Assembly (NCBI GenBank): GCA_023053685.1
Contig: JALIGW010000062.1
Span: forward strand, 1,285,501-1,349,500
Direction: 5' to 3'
Length of the DNA stretch: 64,000 bases
DNA from: Diadophis punctatus similis
Taxonomy: Eukaryota > Chordata > Lepidosauria > Squamata > Dipsadidae
Translations under genes and position numbers: made by a program
Part shown: positions 21,979 to 32,471 of the stretch, in pieces
Layout of the letters: each line of letters begins with the position of its first letter
Numbering within the stretch: the stretch's first letter is position 1
Notes under the pieces: generated by a model
The model's input: only the letters and a program-made list of their open reading frames with translations
What the model was told of the DNA's origin: nothing
The model's database searches: none

Positions 21979-22191
21979 AGCTGTGGTGGCGCAGTGATTA
22001 GAATGCAGTATTGCAGGTTAACTCTGCCGATTTCGATTCTCGCCAGCTCAAGGTTGACTCAGCCTTCCATCCTTCCGAGGTGGGTAAAATGAGGACCCAG
22101 ATTGTTGGGGGCAAGAGGCTGACTCTGTAAACTGCTTAGAGAGGGCTGCAAAGCACTGTGAAGTGGTATATAACTCTAAGTGCTATTACTA
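20919..22191 (+). repeat. SINE-(CTAT)n-SINE-(CTAT)n-SINE array
   Basis: Three same-strand SINE copies (about 20919-21125, 21480-21690 and 21978-22191) are joined end to end. The joins are CTAT-based arrays (about 21130-21478 and 21702-21977). Each SINE begins with GTGGCGCAGTG immediately after an array. Minor units (CATCAAT, CTGT, CTAC) interrupt the arrays. Confidence 0.93.
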
Positions 22192-22430
22192 TAGAGTGGG
22201 AAGTGACCTTGGAGGTCTGTTGGTCCAACCTCTTGCCAGGACATGAAACCTCATGCCATTTTGTCTAGTTTTTTCTTGAAGACCACTAGTGATGGAACAC
22301 CCACAACTTCAGGAGGCAAGCTGTCTCATTGCTTCATAAGCTGTCACCGACAGGAAATTCTGCCACTGATCCTTGTCTTACTTCAGGTGTTCTGAAAATA
22401 AGTCTGCTCTCCCTTCCTTGAGACATCCCT
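22192..22430 (-). pseudogene. Old CR1 3' end
   Basis: GAGTGGGAAGTGACCTTGGA through AGTGATGGAACACCCACAAC is the reversed CR1 terminus, diverged more than most copies here. Confidence 0.65.
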
Positions 22431-22862
22431 TAGCCCTGGGACCAAAAGTACATTTCCACAGGGGCTGTGTGAGAAAGTCGGGACAAGATTCTTCATCCTT
22501 CCATAACATTTGTTGCATCAGTGGTCACGTGCAACTTTTAGACTTTGGGGCTAAGGCAAATTGCAAAGAACAGAACGAATCCTAGTCAGTCGGTAAGCAG
22601 AAAAAGGAGAAACATGTTGATTAGTTTACAAAATGTGCAAGTCTCCTAGTCTTAGATTCAAATCAAGTTGATTCAATCCATCTGTTCAATCTGGAGAGTC
22701 AGAGCCACTTGAATAATTTACTCTTAATCGTTTAATTCAAACCGTTGATCCAGTTCAATCGAAATGGTGTGCGCAGGGGCCCTGAAGTCCATTAAATCAA
22801 TCTGGTGATTCAGTCAACATTGTTCGGACTAAATCTTCAAACGACAACTTGTCAAAGTTCTC
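22431..22862. other. No recognisable feature
   Basis: No repeat or exon can be supported. Confidence 0.35.
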
Positions 22863-22871
22863 AGTCCTTAC

Positions 22872-22994
22872 TCAAAGGTGCTTTTTCAAAAGGCAACTGG
22901 AGAGTTTTATCCTTCTGGAAGAAGGAAAAAAACGGTCCAGTTGGCTTTTGAAAAAGCACCTTTGAGACAACCTGGATGATGGAGAATCTCCACA
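22872..22994. mobile_element. Short foldback of the Penelope-like family
   Basis: The inverted blocks CAAAGGTGCTTTTTCAAAAG and TTTTGAAAAAGCACCTTTG face each other. It is flanked by perfect 9-mers AGTCCTTAC (22863-22871 and 22995-23003). The same terminal blocks bound the larger units at 30-34 kb. Confidence 0.75.
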
Positions 22995-23094
22995 AGTCCT
23001 TACATTCCTGGCAAGGCCCACAGATCCAGATCATAGTGGTTTGCTACTGAAAACAATCCAGATTATCCTTCTGACACTTCCTCATATTTAGTGG

Positions 23095-23672
23095 GACAAG
23101 AGCAACCAAGATGATTAGGGGGACTGGAGGCTAAAACATACGATGAACGGTTGAAGGAACCGGGCATGGCTAGTCTAGTGAAGAGAAGGACCAGGGGAGA
23201 CATGATAGCATCTTCCAATATTGGAGGGGCTGCCACAGAGAGGAGGGGGTCAAGCTATATATCACCCCATTCCTAAGAGGTTGGTAAGGGGTATGCATAA
23301 AAGCGCACAATTGTGCCTACCGTTCCTGTCCTAATGTACCCATATATTCATACCTCTTTTACTCTTATTCATGCTTGTACTATTACATATATATTCAATC
23401 ATGTTTTACTGTTTATACTTTGCTTATAATCATATATGCTTGACAAATAAACAAATACAAATACAAATATTTTCCAAGGCACCTGAAGCCCAGACAAGGA
23501 ATAATGGATGGAAACCAATCAAGGAGAGATTCAACCTGGAAATAAGGAGGAATTTTCTGACAGTGAGAACAATCCACCAATGGAACAGAAGTTGCCTTCG
23601 GAAGTTGTGGGAGCTTCATCCCTGGAAGCTTTCAAGAAGAGACTGGACTGCCATCTGTCAGGAATGGTATAG
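23095..23672 (+). pseudogene. CR1 copy holding a second LINE's 3' end
   Basis: CR1 runs 23095-23262 and 23470-23672 (NLEIRRNFLTVRTIHQWNRS is readable in the second part). Between them lies about 205 bp of the LINE family seen at 34480, starting CCCCATTCCTAAGAGGTTGG and ending in a CAAATA tail. Confidence 0.82.
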
Positions 23673-23936
23673 GGCAGTGATGGTGAACCTTTTTTCCCTT
23701 GGGTGCCGAAAGCCCGTGTGTGCCCACACCCATAATTCAATGCCCCCCGTGCCCCACCCCCCTGATGCCCCCCCCCCCCGCGCAAGCGTGCACAACCCCC
23801 TGCTCCCCTGTTTCACAACTTCTGGTGGGCCTGGTAAACCCATTTTTCGCCCTCCTCAGGCTCCAGAGGCTTCCCTGGGAGAATTCTGGGAGTTGAAGTC
23901 CGCCAGGCTTAAAGTTGCCAAGGTTGGAGACCCCTG
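23673..23936. mobile_element. hAT-type element in the CR1 3' end, mosaic
   Basis: The left end CAGTGATGGTGAACCTTTTT follows CR1 sequence GGTATAGGG. The right part, GGAGTTGAAGTCC to GGAGACCCCTG, belongs to another MITE family. Either two elements are fused or the first lost its right end. Confidence 0.6.
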
Positions 23937-24649
23937 CTGTAGGAGACCTCGTCTCCCACATAAAATGGGTTGTGTCACTTTCTTCTGTGAGTTGTTTTTC
24001 CCCACCTCAGGGAGTTGGATGGACTTCAGGGGAAAGCCCATGAGTTCAACTTTTCAGCCAGGAATATGTTCAGGGAGGAGCCACAGCCACCCCTCCCCTT
24101 GGCCCAGACCCTTCAGCCCATCTGCCTGAGCGTTGAAGCAGACATTGCAGTCCTCCCCATAAAGCCTCCCTGTGTGGCAAAAGTCACCCCGTTCTGTCAT
24201 CTGCGCTTTTAAACATCAAATGTTGGAGAAAGGCTGCTCTGATTTTCATTTTGGTATGGATGCTTCACCTGCTTATATATCAGGCACGTTTCCTTGTAAA
24301 GTTCATTCCACTCTAGTTACAGGTTTTAAAAGTTCTGGGTGTCTTACAAGCTCTAAAAGAGTGTCATTCGAACGTCTCTGGGCTAACTCCTCACAATGGT
24401 CTCCTTCCTACAGTTTGTATGCATTCAGTTTAAAAGCCAAAATATTACCCGGTTTGAGCATTAGCTACACCAGCCAATGAGAGGGCCAAGCTCTTTTCCC
24501 AAAAAGTTGGGTCAGTAGGCCATCCACAAAGTTACGCTGACCTTGAAAGGGTGAATAGGGTGGTTCCTCTAGGGAAATTTTCCATAGGTTCAGATGAAAA
24601 GTTTGAAGGTGGCTCTCTTCTTTTTTGTGCAGAGAATTTAGAATGAGTT
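23937..24649. other. No recognisable feature
   Basis: Unique-looking sequence; short frames have no domain. Confidence 0.35.
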
Positions 24650-24748
24650 GAAGAAAGAAAGAAAGAAAGGAAGGAAGGAAGGAAGGAAGGAAGGAAGGAA
24701 GGAAGAAAGGAAGGAAGGAAGGAAGGAAGGAAGAGAAAGAGAGAGAGA

Positions 24749-24792
<44 letters not shown>

Positions 24793-24939
24793 GAAAGAGA
24801 GAGAGAGAAAGAAAGAAAAAGAAAGAGAGAAAGAGAGAGAAAGAAAGAGAGAGAGAGAGAGAAAGAAAGAGAGAAAGAGAGAGAAAGAAAGAAAAAGAAA
24901 GAGAGAGAGAGAAAGAAAGAGAGGGAGAGAGAGAGAGAG

Positions 24940-24980
<41 letters not shown>

Positions 24981-24985
24981 AAGAG

Positions 24986-25022
<37 letters not shown>

Positions 25023-25135
25023 AAGAAAGAAAAAGAAAGAAAGAGAAAGGAAGAAAGAAAGAAAGAAAGAAAGAATGAGAGAAAGAGAGAAAGAAAGAGA
25101 GAGAGAGAAAGAAAGAAAGAGAAAGAAAGAGAGAG

Positions 25136-25178
<43 letters not shown>

Positions 25179-25180
25179 AA
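24650..25180. repeat. Purine-only GAAA/GGAA/GA tract
   Basis: Bases 24650-25075 are all purine, 426 nt without a pyrimidine. After one T the purine run goes on from 25077 to 25180. Long frames rich in Arg, Glu and Lys here are only translations of the repeat. Confidence 0.97.
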
Positions 25181-25980
25181 TTCAGAATGATCTTGATAAG
25201 TTAGAAAACAAACAAAGACAGAACAGACAAATGAAAAATTATTTCCTTAGCAAATTAGAGGCAAACATAAGAGATTGCTTCAGCTGAAGTGTTATTTCTA
25301 AATCCCAAGAAGCGGAAGTTGCATTCTGTTCTGCTTTTATAAGTTGAGTTGAGTTGTGGGTCCCCTTCTGGCTGTGGCATCTGAAGAGAGACCAACTCAA
25401 AGGGCAGCAAGGATGAAGCAGCAGAAGGCCTGCAAAGAGGCTGAAGGAGCTGGAAAGGAAGTTGGGGAATATAACAGCCTAGCCTTGATGATGTTACCTA
25501 GTTGGGTCATGAAACGTCTGCAAGCAAACAACGAAGCTCAGAGAGCACCGCAGTCCTTTTCCTCCTCCTCCTCCTCCTCCATCTCCATCTCCATCTCCCC
25601 CCTCCCTCCCCGTCTACTCTGCAAAACCGACTTCCCTCTAGCACTGATGATGTTACTTAGTTGGGTTATGAAATGTCTGCAAGAAAACAACCAAGCTCAG
25701 AGACCACCAAGGACTCCACAGTTTGTTTGGCTCAGGTCTGAAAGGATGTTACAAAGAAGAAGGCATCGCAGTTCCAGTGTGCAGGGCAGGGCCTTGCAGG
25801 TTTTAAATTACCTGGAGAGCAGAACTTGGTTGAATTGGGAAAGGAAGACAAGCTGGATGGTGGAACCGATGACCCAAAGAAGTGGTGGATCATTTTTCAT
25901 CAGATGTGATCAACTATGGCCCAAACCAGTATTCCTGAACCTTAGCAACTTGGAAGATGTGTCGACTGGCTAAGGAATTC
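25181..25980 (+). repeat. Two copies of a repeat with hammerhead-like core
   Basis: Two related segments, about 25480-25550 and 25640-25720, both contain GATGATGTTAC, TAGTTGGGT, GAAA and TCTGCAAG blocks. A minus-strand relative is at 52170-52290. The second copy has an intact CTGATGA and the first an intact GAAACGTC, the conserved halves of a hammerhead ribozyme core. CTC and ATCTCC low-complexity units lie between them. Confidence 0.55.
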
Positions 25981-26012
25981 TGGGAACTGAAGTTTACTGG
26001 AGGCAACTGAAG

Positions 26013-26541
26013 CAGGGGCGGGTTCCTAATTTTTTTACTACCACTCTGTGGGTGTGGCTTATTTTGTGGGTGTGGCTTGCCAGCCATGTGACTGGTTGGA
26101 CGTGGCTTGCTGGCCATGTGACCAGGTGAGCGTGGCTTCTCGGACTGCTGAAGGGAGGGGAACTGAGATAGGTCCTGCTGCCAATTCCCCCTCCCCTCAG
26201 CAGCTCGAGAAGCCTCAAACGTGTGAAACTGCCTAGGATCATCACCGCGCATTCATGGCTTCTCGGACTGCTGAAGGGAGGGGAATGGAGATAGCTCCTG
26301 CCACCCGTTCTTTCAGCGTCTCACGCACTCCCTCAGCCATCCTCCCCTGCTTGGACTCACTGTGGGGTAGGAAGGCAGAGTATGCGCAGTGCCGGAAGCT
26401 TGGCTTCTGGGCATGCACAGTAGAAATTTTTTAAATGGCGGCGCCCAGGCACTGGCAACCGACAGCACCGGTACTGTGGCGTCACCAGCGGGCCGCTACC
26501 GGTGCTATAGAGTGGACCGCACCGGTAGGAACCCACCACTG
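26013..26541. mobile_element. hAT-type element, CAGGGGCGGGTTCC family
   Basis: It starts CAGGGGCGGGTTCCTAATTT and ends GGTAGGAACCCACCACTG. Perfect 8-mers AACTGAAG flank it (26005-26012, 26542-26549). Confidence 0.92.
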
Positions 26542-26765
26542 AACTGAAGGCAAGAAAAACCAAAAGTACAACCAAGTTTAATAGCAGTAACTGTGAGAGA
26601 GATCTTGGAGGCTTAGTGGACAACCAATGAAATATGAGCCATGAGTGTGCGGCGAAAAAGAGTGTGAGCCAAAAAAGCCAATGCAATCCTAAATTGCATT
26701 AACAGACGGATACAATCACGATCAAGAGAGGTACTAATACCACTCTATAAAGTTTTAATAATAGA

Positions 26766-27934
26766 TAAGGTGACCAGACGTCCCGATTTTGGCGGGACAG
26801 ACCCGCTTTTTAATCATTTGTCCCGCGTCCCGCCCGCCCTCTTAAAAAGTCCCGATTTTTTAAAACAATGCCCAACTAGGGCATTCTTTCAAAAAATCGG
26901 CCTACAGGCACTCGAGGACGGCCAGGTTGGGCCCAGCCGCAGGGGCAGCAGCAGCAGCAGCAGGCCCTCTCAAAATTGGGACATCTGGTCACCTTAAAAC
27001 ACCCACCCATGCCTTTCTCTCTGCAAGGCGGGCGCGGAGAGATGACGTCGCTGCTGTCGGCGCCCCACGCTGATTGGCTGTTGAAGGGTGAGCGGCGGCG
27101 GCGACAGCAGCAAGCCGGGAGCGCTCGCCTGGAATTGGAATCAGCGAGCAGCTGGGCATCGGGGCTCTTCCCCCGCCTTCTCCATCCTCCAGGGTCGCCA
27201 CTGCGGGGGTTCCGTCTCTCCGGTGGTGCCTGCGTTGGAAGGGAAGGGGGGGAAAGAAAGGCAGCCTGCGGGGCTTGGCACGGCTGGGAGTTGCGAGGCG
27301 GCGTAGCAACCGGGCTGTTCCTCCGGGTGTGCTAAAGTGCTTGAGTTTTTTCTCTCACACACACACATGCACAACCTTCCAACGACCGGGTCGGACTGGA
27401 TCTCCCAGCACGACTTCCCGGTCGTTGGAAGGTTGTGCATGTGTGTGTGAGAGAGAAAAAACTCAAGCACTTTAGCACACCCGGAGGAACAGCCCGGTTG
27501 CTACGCCGCCTCGCAACTCCCAGCCAAGCCCCGCAGGCTGCCTTTCTTTCCCCCCCTTCCCTTCCAACGCAGGCACCACCGGAGAGACAGAACCCCCGCA
27601 GTGGCGACCCTGGAGGATGGAGAAGGTGGGGGAAGAGCCCCGATGCCCAGCTGCTCGCTGATTCCAAATCCAGGCGAGCGCTCCCGGCTTGCTGCCGCCG
27701 CCGCGCGTGAACGCGGTCCGCGGCGGGAAGCGAGTTCAAGCGACCCTCCGCCGCTGCCGGCCTGCAACCCGGCACCCCGTCCTGCCTGCCCCGCCCCGTG
27801 CCCCGTACTCAGCTCTTGACTTTTGCCCTCTGCGCATGCGCAGCGTTCTGCACATGCGCAGAGGGCAAAATTCAAATGGCGCCGAGGCGGGCCCGCCCCC
27901 CGTCCCGCTTAAAAAAAAAAATCTGGTCACTTTA
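26766..27934. mobile_element. Cargo-bearing hAT element, TAAGGTGACCAGA family, copy 1
   Basis: Ends are TAAGGTGACCAGACGTCCCG on the left and ATCTGGTCACTTTA on the right. Flanks are ATAATAGA (26758-26765) and GTAATAGA (27935-27942). An extra inward-facing terminus, TCTGGTCACCTTA, lies at 26984-26996. The left 230 bp therefore looks like a small MITE, followed by about 830 bp of GC-rich cargo and a right module with NRF1- and YY1-like motifs. The cargo holds a palindrome at about 27094-27714. No transposase is present. Confidence 0.88.
27094..27714. repeat. Giant palindrome, arms about 290 bp
   Basis: The arms meet at CCTTCCAACGACCGGG and CCCGGTCGTTGGAAGG (about 27376-27391 and 27417-27432) around a loop of roughly 25 nt. 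Matches extend outward through the CACACACACA, GGTTGCTACGCCGCC and TCCATCCTCCAGGGTCGCC blocks. Confidence 0.9.
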
Positions 27935-28455
27935 GTAATAGACCACACCTGGAATACTTCATCCAGTTTTGGTCAGCCCACTATATAAAAGATGTTGAGA
28001 CTCTAGAAAAAGTACAGAGAAGAGCAACCAGGATGATTAGGGGTCTGGAGGCTAAAACATACGATGAACGGTTACAGGAACTGGGCATGGCTAGTCTAGG
28101 GAAGAGAAGGACCAGGGGAAACAGGATAGCATCTTCCAATATTTGAGGGGCTGCCACAGAGAGGAGGAAGGGGGTCAAGCTATTTTCCAAAGCTCCTGAA
28201 GGCCAGACAAGGAATAATGGATGGAAACTGATCAAGGAGAGATTCAACCTAGAAATAAGGAGGAACTTCCTGACTGAGAACAATCAACCAACGGAACAGA
28301 AGTTGCCTTCAGAAGTTGTGGGAGCTTCATCACTGGAAGCTTTCAAGAAGAGACTGGACTGCCATCTGTCAGAAATGGTGTACGGTCTCCTGCTTGGGTG
28401 GGAGGTTGGACTAGACGACCTACAAGGTCCCTTTGAACTCTGTTAATCTGTTACA

Positions 28456-28875
28456 CATCTTCAAACTGCCAAGGTTGAAAAACGCTGGACTGAAGAGAGA
28501 TATCTGCCGGAGATCCTTTAAATCTGAATCCCTGCATTGAGCAGGGGCTGGCCCACTGAACCTGGCAGCCCTCAAGAGCTCCTTCTAACCCCTTAGGTCC
28601 CAACTGGACTATAAATAAAACCAGGTGGCCAAGGATTTGACCCCTCTCTTCTTCGGTGCATGCCGTGAGTCAAATCGACCGCTCTATCCGGCTGTTTCCA
28701 ACAAAAGGCTGGTCTCATGGGCAATGCATCTGGTGACCTCCTGCAGCAGCCCAGGGCAAGCGAGCCTGAGACTCTGCCCACCACAGCTCGCCAACCCGGG
28801 CACTTGGCAGAGCAGGGCAAGGTTGCAAGACGATTCAAGCGGAGCGCAGTGCAGGGAAACTCAAGCGGGGCAGGA
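28456..28875. other. MITE trace, then unassigned sequence
   Basis: ACATCTTCAAACTGCCAAGG at 28456 is one end of the palindromic MITE. The rest, to the TIR transposon, shows no feature. Confidence 0.4.
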
Positions 28876-28885
28876 AAACTGCTAC

Positions 28886-29030
28886 AGGTACTCCTTGGTT
28901 TATGACGACTATGGAGCCTGCCTGTTACAGTCGTAAGTCATTATGGTTGTAAATTGAGTCACCCTGATTTTACAACCTTTTTTGTGGTTGTTATTAATAA
29001 GCATCGTGAACCAATGGTTTGCTATGACCT
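28886..29030. mobile_element. Partial TIR DNA transposon, second subfamily
   Basis: It starts TACAGGTACTCCTTGG and continues through GTAAGTCATTATGGTTGTAA. Relatives are at 40135 and 58779. The right half is missing. Confidence 0.6.
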
Positions 29031-29044
29031 AGTTCTGCCAACGG

Positions 29045-29391
29045 GGATGCGGTGGCTCAGTGGCTAAGACGCTGAGCTTGTCGATCAGAAAGGTCGGCAG
29101 TTTGGCGGATCGAATCCCTAGCGCCGCTTAACGGAGTGAGCTCCCGTTACTTGTCCCAGCTTCTGCCAACCTAGCAGTTCGAAAGCATGTAAAAATGCAA
29201 GTAGAAAAATAGGGAACACCTTTGGTGGGAAGGTAACAGCGTTCCATGTGCTTTCGGCATTTAGTCATGCCAGCCACATGACCACGGAATCATCATCAGA
29301 CAATGCTGGCTCTTCGGCTTAGAAACGGAGATGAGTCAGGAACGGCTAGCATTTATGTGCAAGGGGAACCTTTACCTTTACCTAGTTCTGC
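29045..29391 (+). mobile_element. Second tRNA-derived SINE family with CTTTAC tail
   Basis: The head reads GCGGTGGCTCAGTGGCTAAG (A-box region) and GGCGGATCGAATCCC (B-box region). The body includes AGTAGAAAAATAGGGAAC and the tail ends CCTTTACCTTTACCT. It is unrelated in body sequence to the other SINEs here. Confidence 0.82.
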
Positions 29392-29405
29392 TGAAAACTG
29401 GAAGT

Positions 29406-29965
29406 ACAGGTACTCCTCAACTTACAACAGTTCACTTAGTGACCATTCAAAGTGACAACAGCACTGAAAAAAGTGACTTATGACCATTTTTCACACTTAC
29501 GTTTGCTTGTTTGTTTGGTTGTTTGTTTGTTTAATTGATTGATTGATTGTTTGTTTATTAGTGACATTTATATACTGCCTCACAGTGTAAGCACTCTCTA
29601 AGCAGTTTACACCATTAAGCAATGTATATATTTACATTGCCCCCAACAATCTGGGTCCTCATTTTACCTACATCGGAAGGATGGAAGGCTGAGTCAACCT
29701 TGAGCCGGTGAGATTTGAACCGCTGACCTGCAGATCACAGTCAGCTAAAGTGGCCTGCAGTACTGCACTCCAACCGCTGCGCCACCTCGACTCTTTAGAG
29801 CACACTTACACTTATGACCTTTAGAGCACACTTATGACACATGATCATGTAATCAAAATTCAGATGCTTGGAATCTGGTTCATACTTATAACGGTTGCTG
29901 TGTCCCAAGGTCATGGGATCCCCTTTTGAGAAGTAAAATCAGTTGGGGAATCCAGATTCATTTCT
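29406..29965. mobile_element. TIR DNA transposon interrupted by a SINE
   Basis: The left part TACAGGTACTCCTCAACTTA to CACACTTACG is followed by a minus-strand SINE (about 29540-29795). The transposon then resumes with ACTTATGACC and ATCATGTAATCAAAATTCAG. The right terminus is lost. Confidence 0.78.
29540..29795 (-). mobile_element. tRNA-derived SINE
   Basis: Minus-strand copy of the longer subfamily: a head reading GTGGCGCAGCGGTTGGAGTG, the CCAGATTGTTGGGGGCAATG core, and a tail leading into CAAT and CAAA units. Confidence 0.85.
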
Positions 29966-30219
29966 GATCCTCAGATAAAATCCACGCAAGTCACCAGAGC
30001 TCACTTGTCCTCTTCCACTAGCTCAGCTTGAGAGGGCTGCAAAATCCTCCGTCCTCAGTCTCTAAAGCAAATAATTTTATCCATTATTAAATGTCTTTGC
30101 AAAACTATGGGATGGTACTCCATGTTCTTAAGGTCATACAGATCTTACATCAGAATAATAATGTATAACAGCTGGGACACCAGTTATCTTGACCTACAAA
30201 ACCAATCATCCCCACTCAA

Positions 30220-30660
30220 TTTAGAGGGTCCTTGAAGCACCTGGAGGTTTCTCTGTGTCCTCGGGGTCCCCTGAGTGGCGCTCCTGGTTCCTGTAGTCTG
30301 TAATTTTTCCCCCTCTGGAAATCCATTCCTCCTCCCACCCCATCCAAAGGGTCTTCATCAGAGGTGGGTTTCTCCTGGTTTGGAACGGTTTGCCTGAACC
30401 AGTAGCAAACCGCTGGTGATATCACGGAACTGGTTCTTTTGAAGATGTTTCGCTTCTCATCCAAGAAGCTTCTAAAGGATGCAAATGACCAGCTGCCTGC
30501 AAGGAATATAAATCCTTCCATTCCCCACCATCCAGTCAGAGCTGAAGAAGCTTCTTGGATGAAAAGCGAAACGTCTTCAAAGAAAAAAAACAAGAAAGTC
30601 CAGTTGCCTCCTGAAAAAGCACCTTTGGGACAACCATGACTTGGATGACTGAGAATCTCT
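30220..30660. mobile_element. Penelope-like unit A, inverted halves
   Basis: A minus-oriented part (30220 to about 30473, GGTCCTTGAAGCACC to CATCCAAGAAGCTTC) is joined to a plus-oriented part (AAGGATGCAAATGACCAGCT to AGAATCTCTACAGAC). A truncated hAT end, CAGAGGTGGGTTTCTCC, is embedded near 30360. Terminal blocks in inverted orientation suit Penelope-like elements, but no reverse transcriptase or GIY-YIG endonuclease is present, so the family name is inference. Confidence 0.55.
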
Positions 30661-31757
30661 ACAGACTTTTAGCTATGCAATTTGGGATGGACACCCTTTG
30701 AATGATGTGGGAGTAGGAACGGATTTCCAGAAAAAAAAATATTGCAGACTACAGGAACCATTTGCACCACTCAGGTGACCCTGAGGACACAGATAAACCT
30801 CCAAGTGGCCTCAATGACTCTCTAAAACAGCAGTTCCCAACCTTCCTAATGCTGCGCCCTGCGCCCTGCGCCCCGCCCCCATGACCCCACCGCGACCCAC
30901 CCCGCCGTCACCATTTCGGTTCTTTTATCCTCTACGCATGCGCAAAGCATTCTGCGCATGTGCAGAGGGTAAAAGAACCCAAATGGCGGCGTCCGGGCGA
31001 AGTCTCCAGATCCGGGCAAGGTCTGCGCTCGCTTCGCGTGTTGCCTCTGGGAGCTTTTCGAGCCCCATCGCAAAAGGCATGCGCGACTTCGGCGGGGCCC
31101 GGACAGGCGGCTGCCCGGAGAGAGCCACCCCCTTTGCAGAGTCTCTCCCGTCTACCTGTAGCGTTCAGGGCGAAGGGGGTGGCTCTCTCCGCGCAGCCGC
31201 CTGTCCCGGTCCTGCCGAAGTCGCGCATGCCTTTTGCGATGGGGCTCGAAAAGCTCCCAGAGGCAACACGCGAAGCGAGCGGAGATCTCGCCCGGATCTG
31301 GAGACTTCGCCCGGACGCCGCCATTTGGGTTATTTTACCCTCTGCGCATGTGCAGAATGCTTTGCGCATATGCAGAGGATAAAAGAACCCAAATGGCAGA
31401 GGGTGGGTCGCGGGGCGCAGGTTGTGGGGCGCGATATGGTCAGGCTTGTGGCATTGGGGGGGAGCTGAGGATGCCGGGGCGATCCCTGGGAAATGGTTGT
31501 TCGACCCCCAAAGGGGTCGTGACCGCCAGGTTGGGAACCACTGCTCTAAAAGGATGCAAATTACCAGCTGTCTGCTAGGAATATAAATCCTTCCATTCTC
31601 CACTATCCTGCCAGAGCTGAAGAAGCTTCTTGGCTGAGAAGTGAAACGTCTTCAAAGGAGAAAAAAAACCCCAAGAAAGTCCAGTTGCCTCCTGAAAAAG
31701 CACCTTTGGGACAACCACGACCTGGATGACCGAGAATCTCTACAGACATCCCCAATG
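30660..31757 (+). mobile_element. Penelope-like unit B with hAT passenger
   Basis: Unit sequence runs 30660-30827 (TTTGGGATGGACACCC to CAATGACTCTCTAAAA) and 31552-31757 (GGATGCAAATTACCAGCTG to AGAATCTCTACAGAC). The hAT element 30828-31543 sits between. Unit C (32502-32893) shows the same site without the insertion. Confidence 0.7.
30828..31543. mobile_element. Foldback hAT element, CAGnGGTTCCCAACC family, copy 1
   Basis: It starts CAGCAGTTCCCAACCTTCC and ends GGTTGGGAACCACTG. Perfect 8-mers CTCTAAAA flank it (30820-30827, 31544-31551). The interior is a palindrome with arms of about 230 bp (near 30905-31137 and 31175-31400) carrying GCGCATGTGCAGAGGG and CAAATGGCGGC. Long open frames through it are by-products of GC-rich self-complementary sequence. 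Confidence 0.93.
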
Positions 31758-32470
31758 AACACTGTCATGATGGGAAGCTGCCTCCCTCCAAAGATGGTGC
31801 AGGAAATCTTTGTCAGCTGTGAGAACATCAGCCGTGGTGGGCTTTGCAAAGCTGAGAGGGGTCTTGAGATGCAAAATTAAATTATATAACTGGTGGTTGG
31901 AGAGATTAAAAGAAGAGCCTCCATCATGGGTGGAGAATGCAACCGTGTTAGAGATCTCCAAAATCTCTTCCCAGTGGCCCACCCTGACCAGATGTGGCGT
32001 ATAATTAGCACAACGACAGAGCTGCAGCACTGAGGAGAAAGGGGCCTTCATTTACACCCTCCCACGAAAAACAGGACAGCCCGTCCGGCCTCTGCCGCAC
32101 GTTTCCTGGTGGATGCCGTCCAACGCGCCAGAGACGGGCCCCCCTTTGAGACGCTGTCAGGCCAAGTTCACAATCACAACTTTGTCTGTGAGTTAGCAGA
32201 GATAATACGCAGCACTATCTTTGTGTCATGAGCGCACATCTGTTCCGTTTCGGTCACCTTTCTCCAGAACCCATTTCCGAGATGGCTGCCAAAACCCGCC
32301 CTGACCTGCTTGTTCCCACCAGGGCTGCCTTCTTCTCCCACAAAAAGCTCAGTTTTGGGCTGCAATTATTTATTTTTTTACAAAGAGGGTAAAAATGCAG
32401 TCTGAAATGCTGGTGGGCTGCTGTCTCTGAATTTATCTGCCTGGCCCAAGGAACAAGACCGTGGCAGAAG
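31758..32470. other. Unique-looking, moderately complex sequence
   Basis: This is one of the longest repeat-free stretches. It lacks a convincing open frame. It could hold a conserved non-coding element, which sequence alone cannot show. Confidence 0.35.
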
Positions 32471-32471
32471 A

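Larger units (their letters stand above)
26556..28455 (+). pseudogene. CR1 copy split by a 1.17-kb hAT element
   Basis: CR1 coding remnants run 26556-26765 and continue at 27935 with AATAGACCACACCTGGAATA, then EVLEREE-type remnants to the 3' end near 28455. The interrupting element is 26766-27934. Confidence 0.87.

Noticed and set aside
21100..22092. Open frames of 100-142 residues rich in Tyr, Leu, Ser and Ile
   Set aside because: They are CTAT repeat translations plus SINE sequence.
24648..25190. 180-residue open frame rich in Arg, Glu and Lys
   Set aside because: It is a translation of GAAA/GAGA microsatellite, open in several frames, with no non-repeat content.
27000..27100. Promoter of a host gene (CRE-like and CCAAT-like motifs)
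   Set aside because: The motifs lie inside a transposon with readable ends and no gene follows; kept only as a cargo observation.
30932..31603. 223-residue minus-strand frame (and 195-residue plus-strand frame)
   Set aside because: They lie in the GC-rich palindrome of a hAT element; the same protein-like blocks recur on both strands because the arms are complementary.
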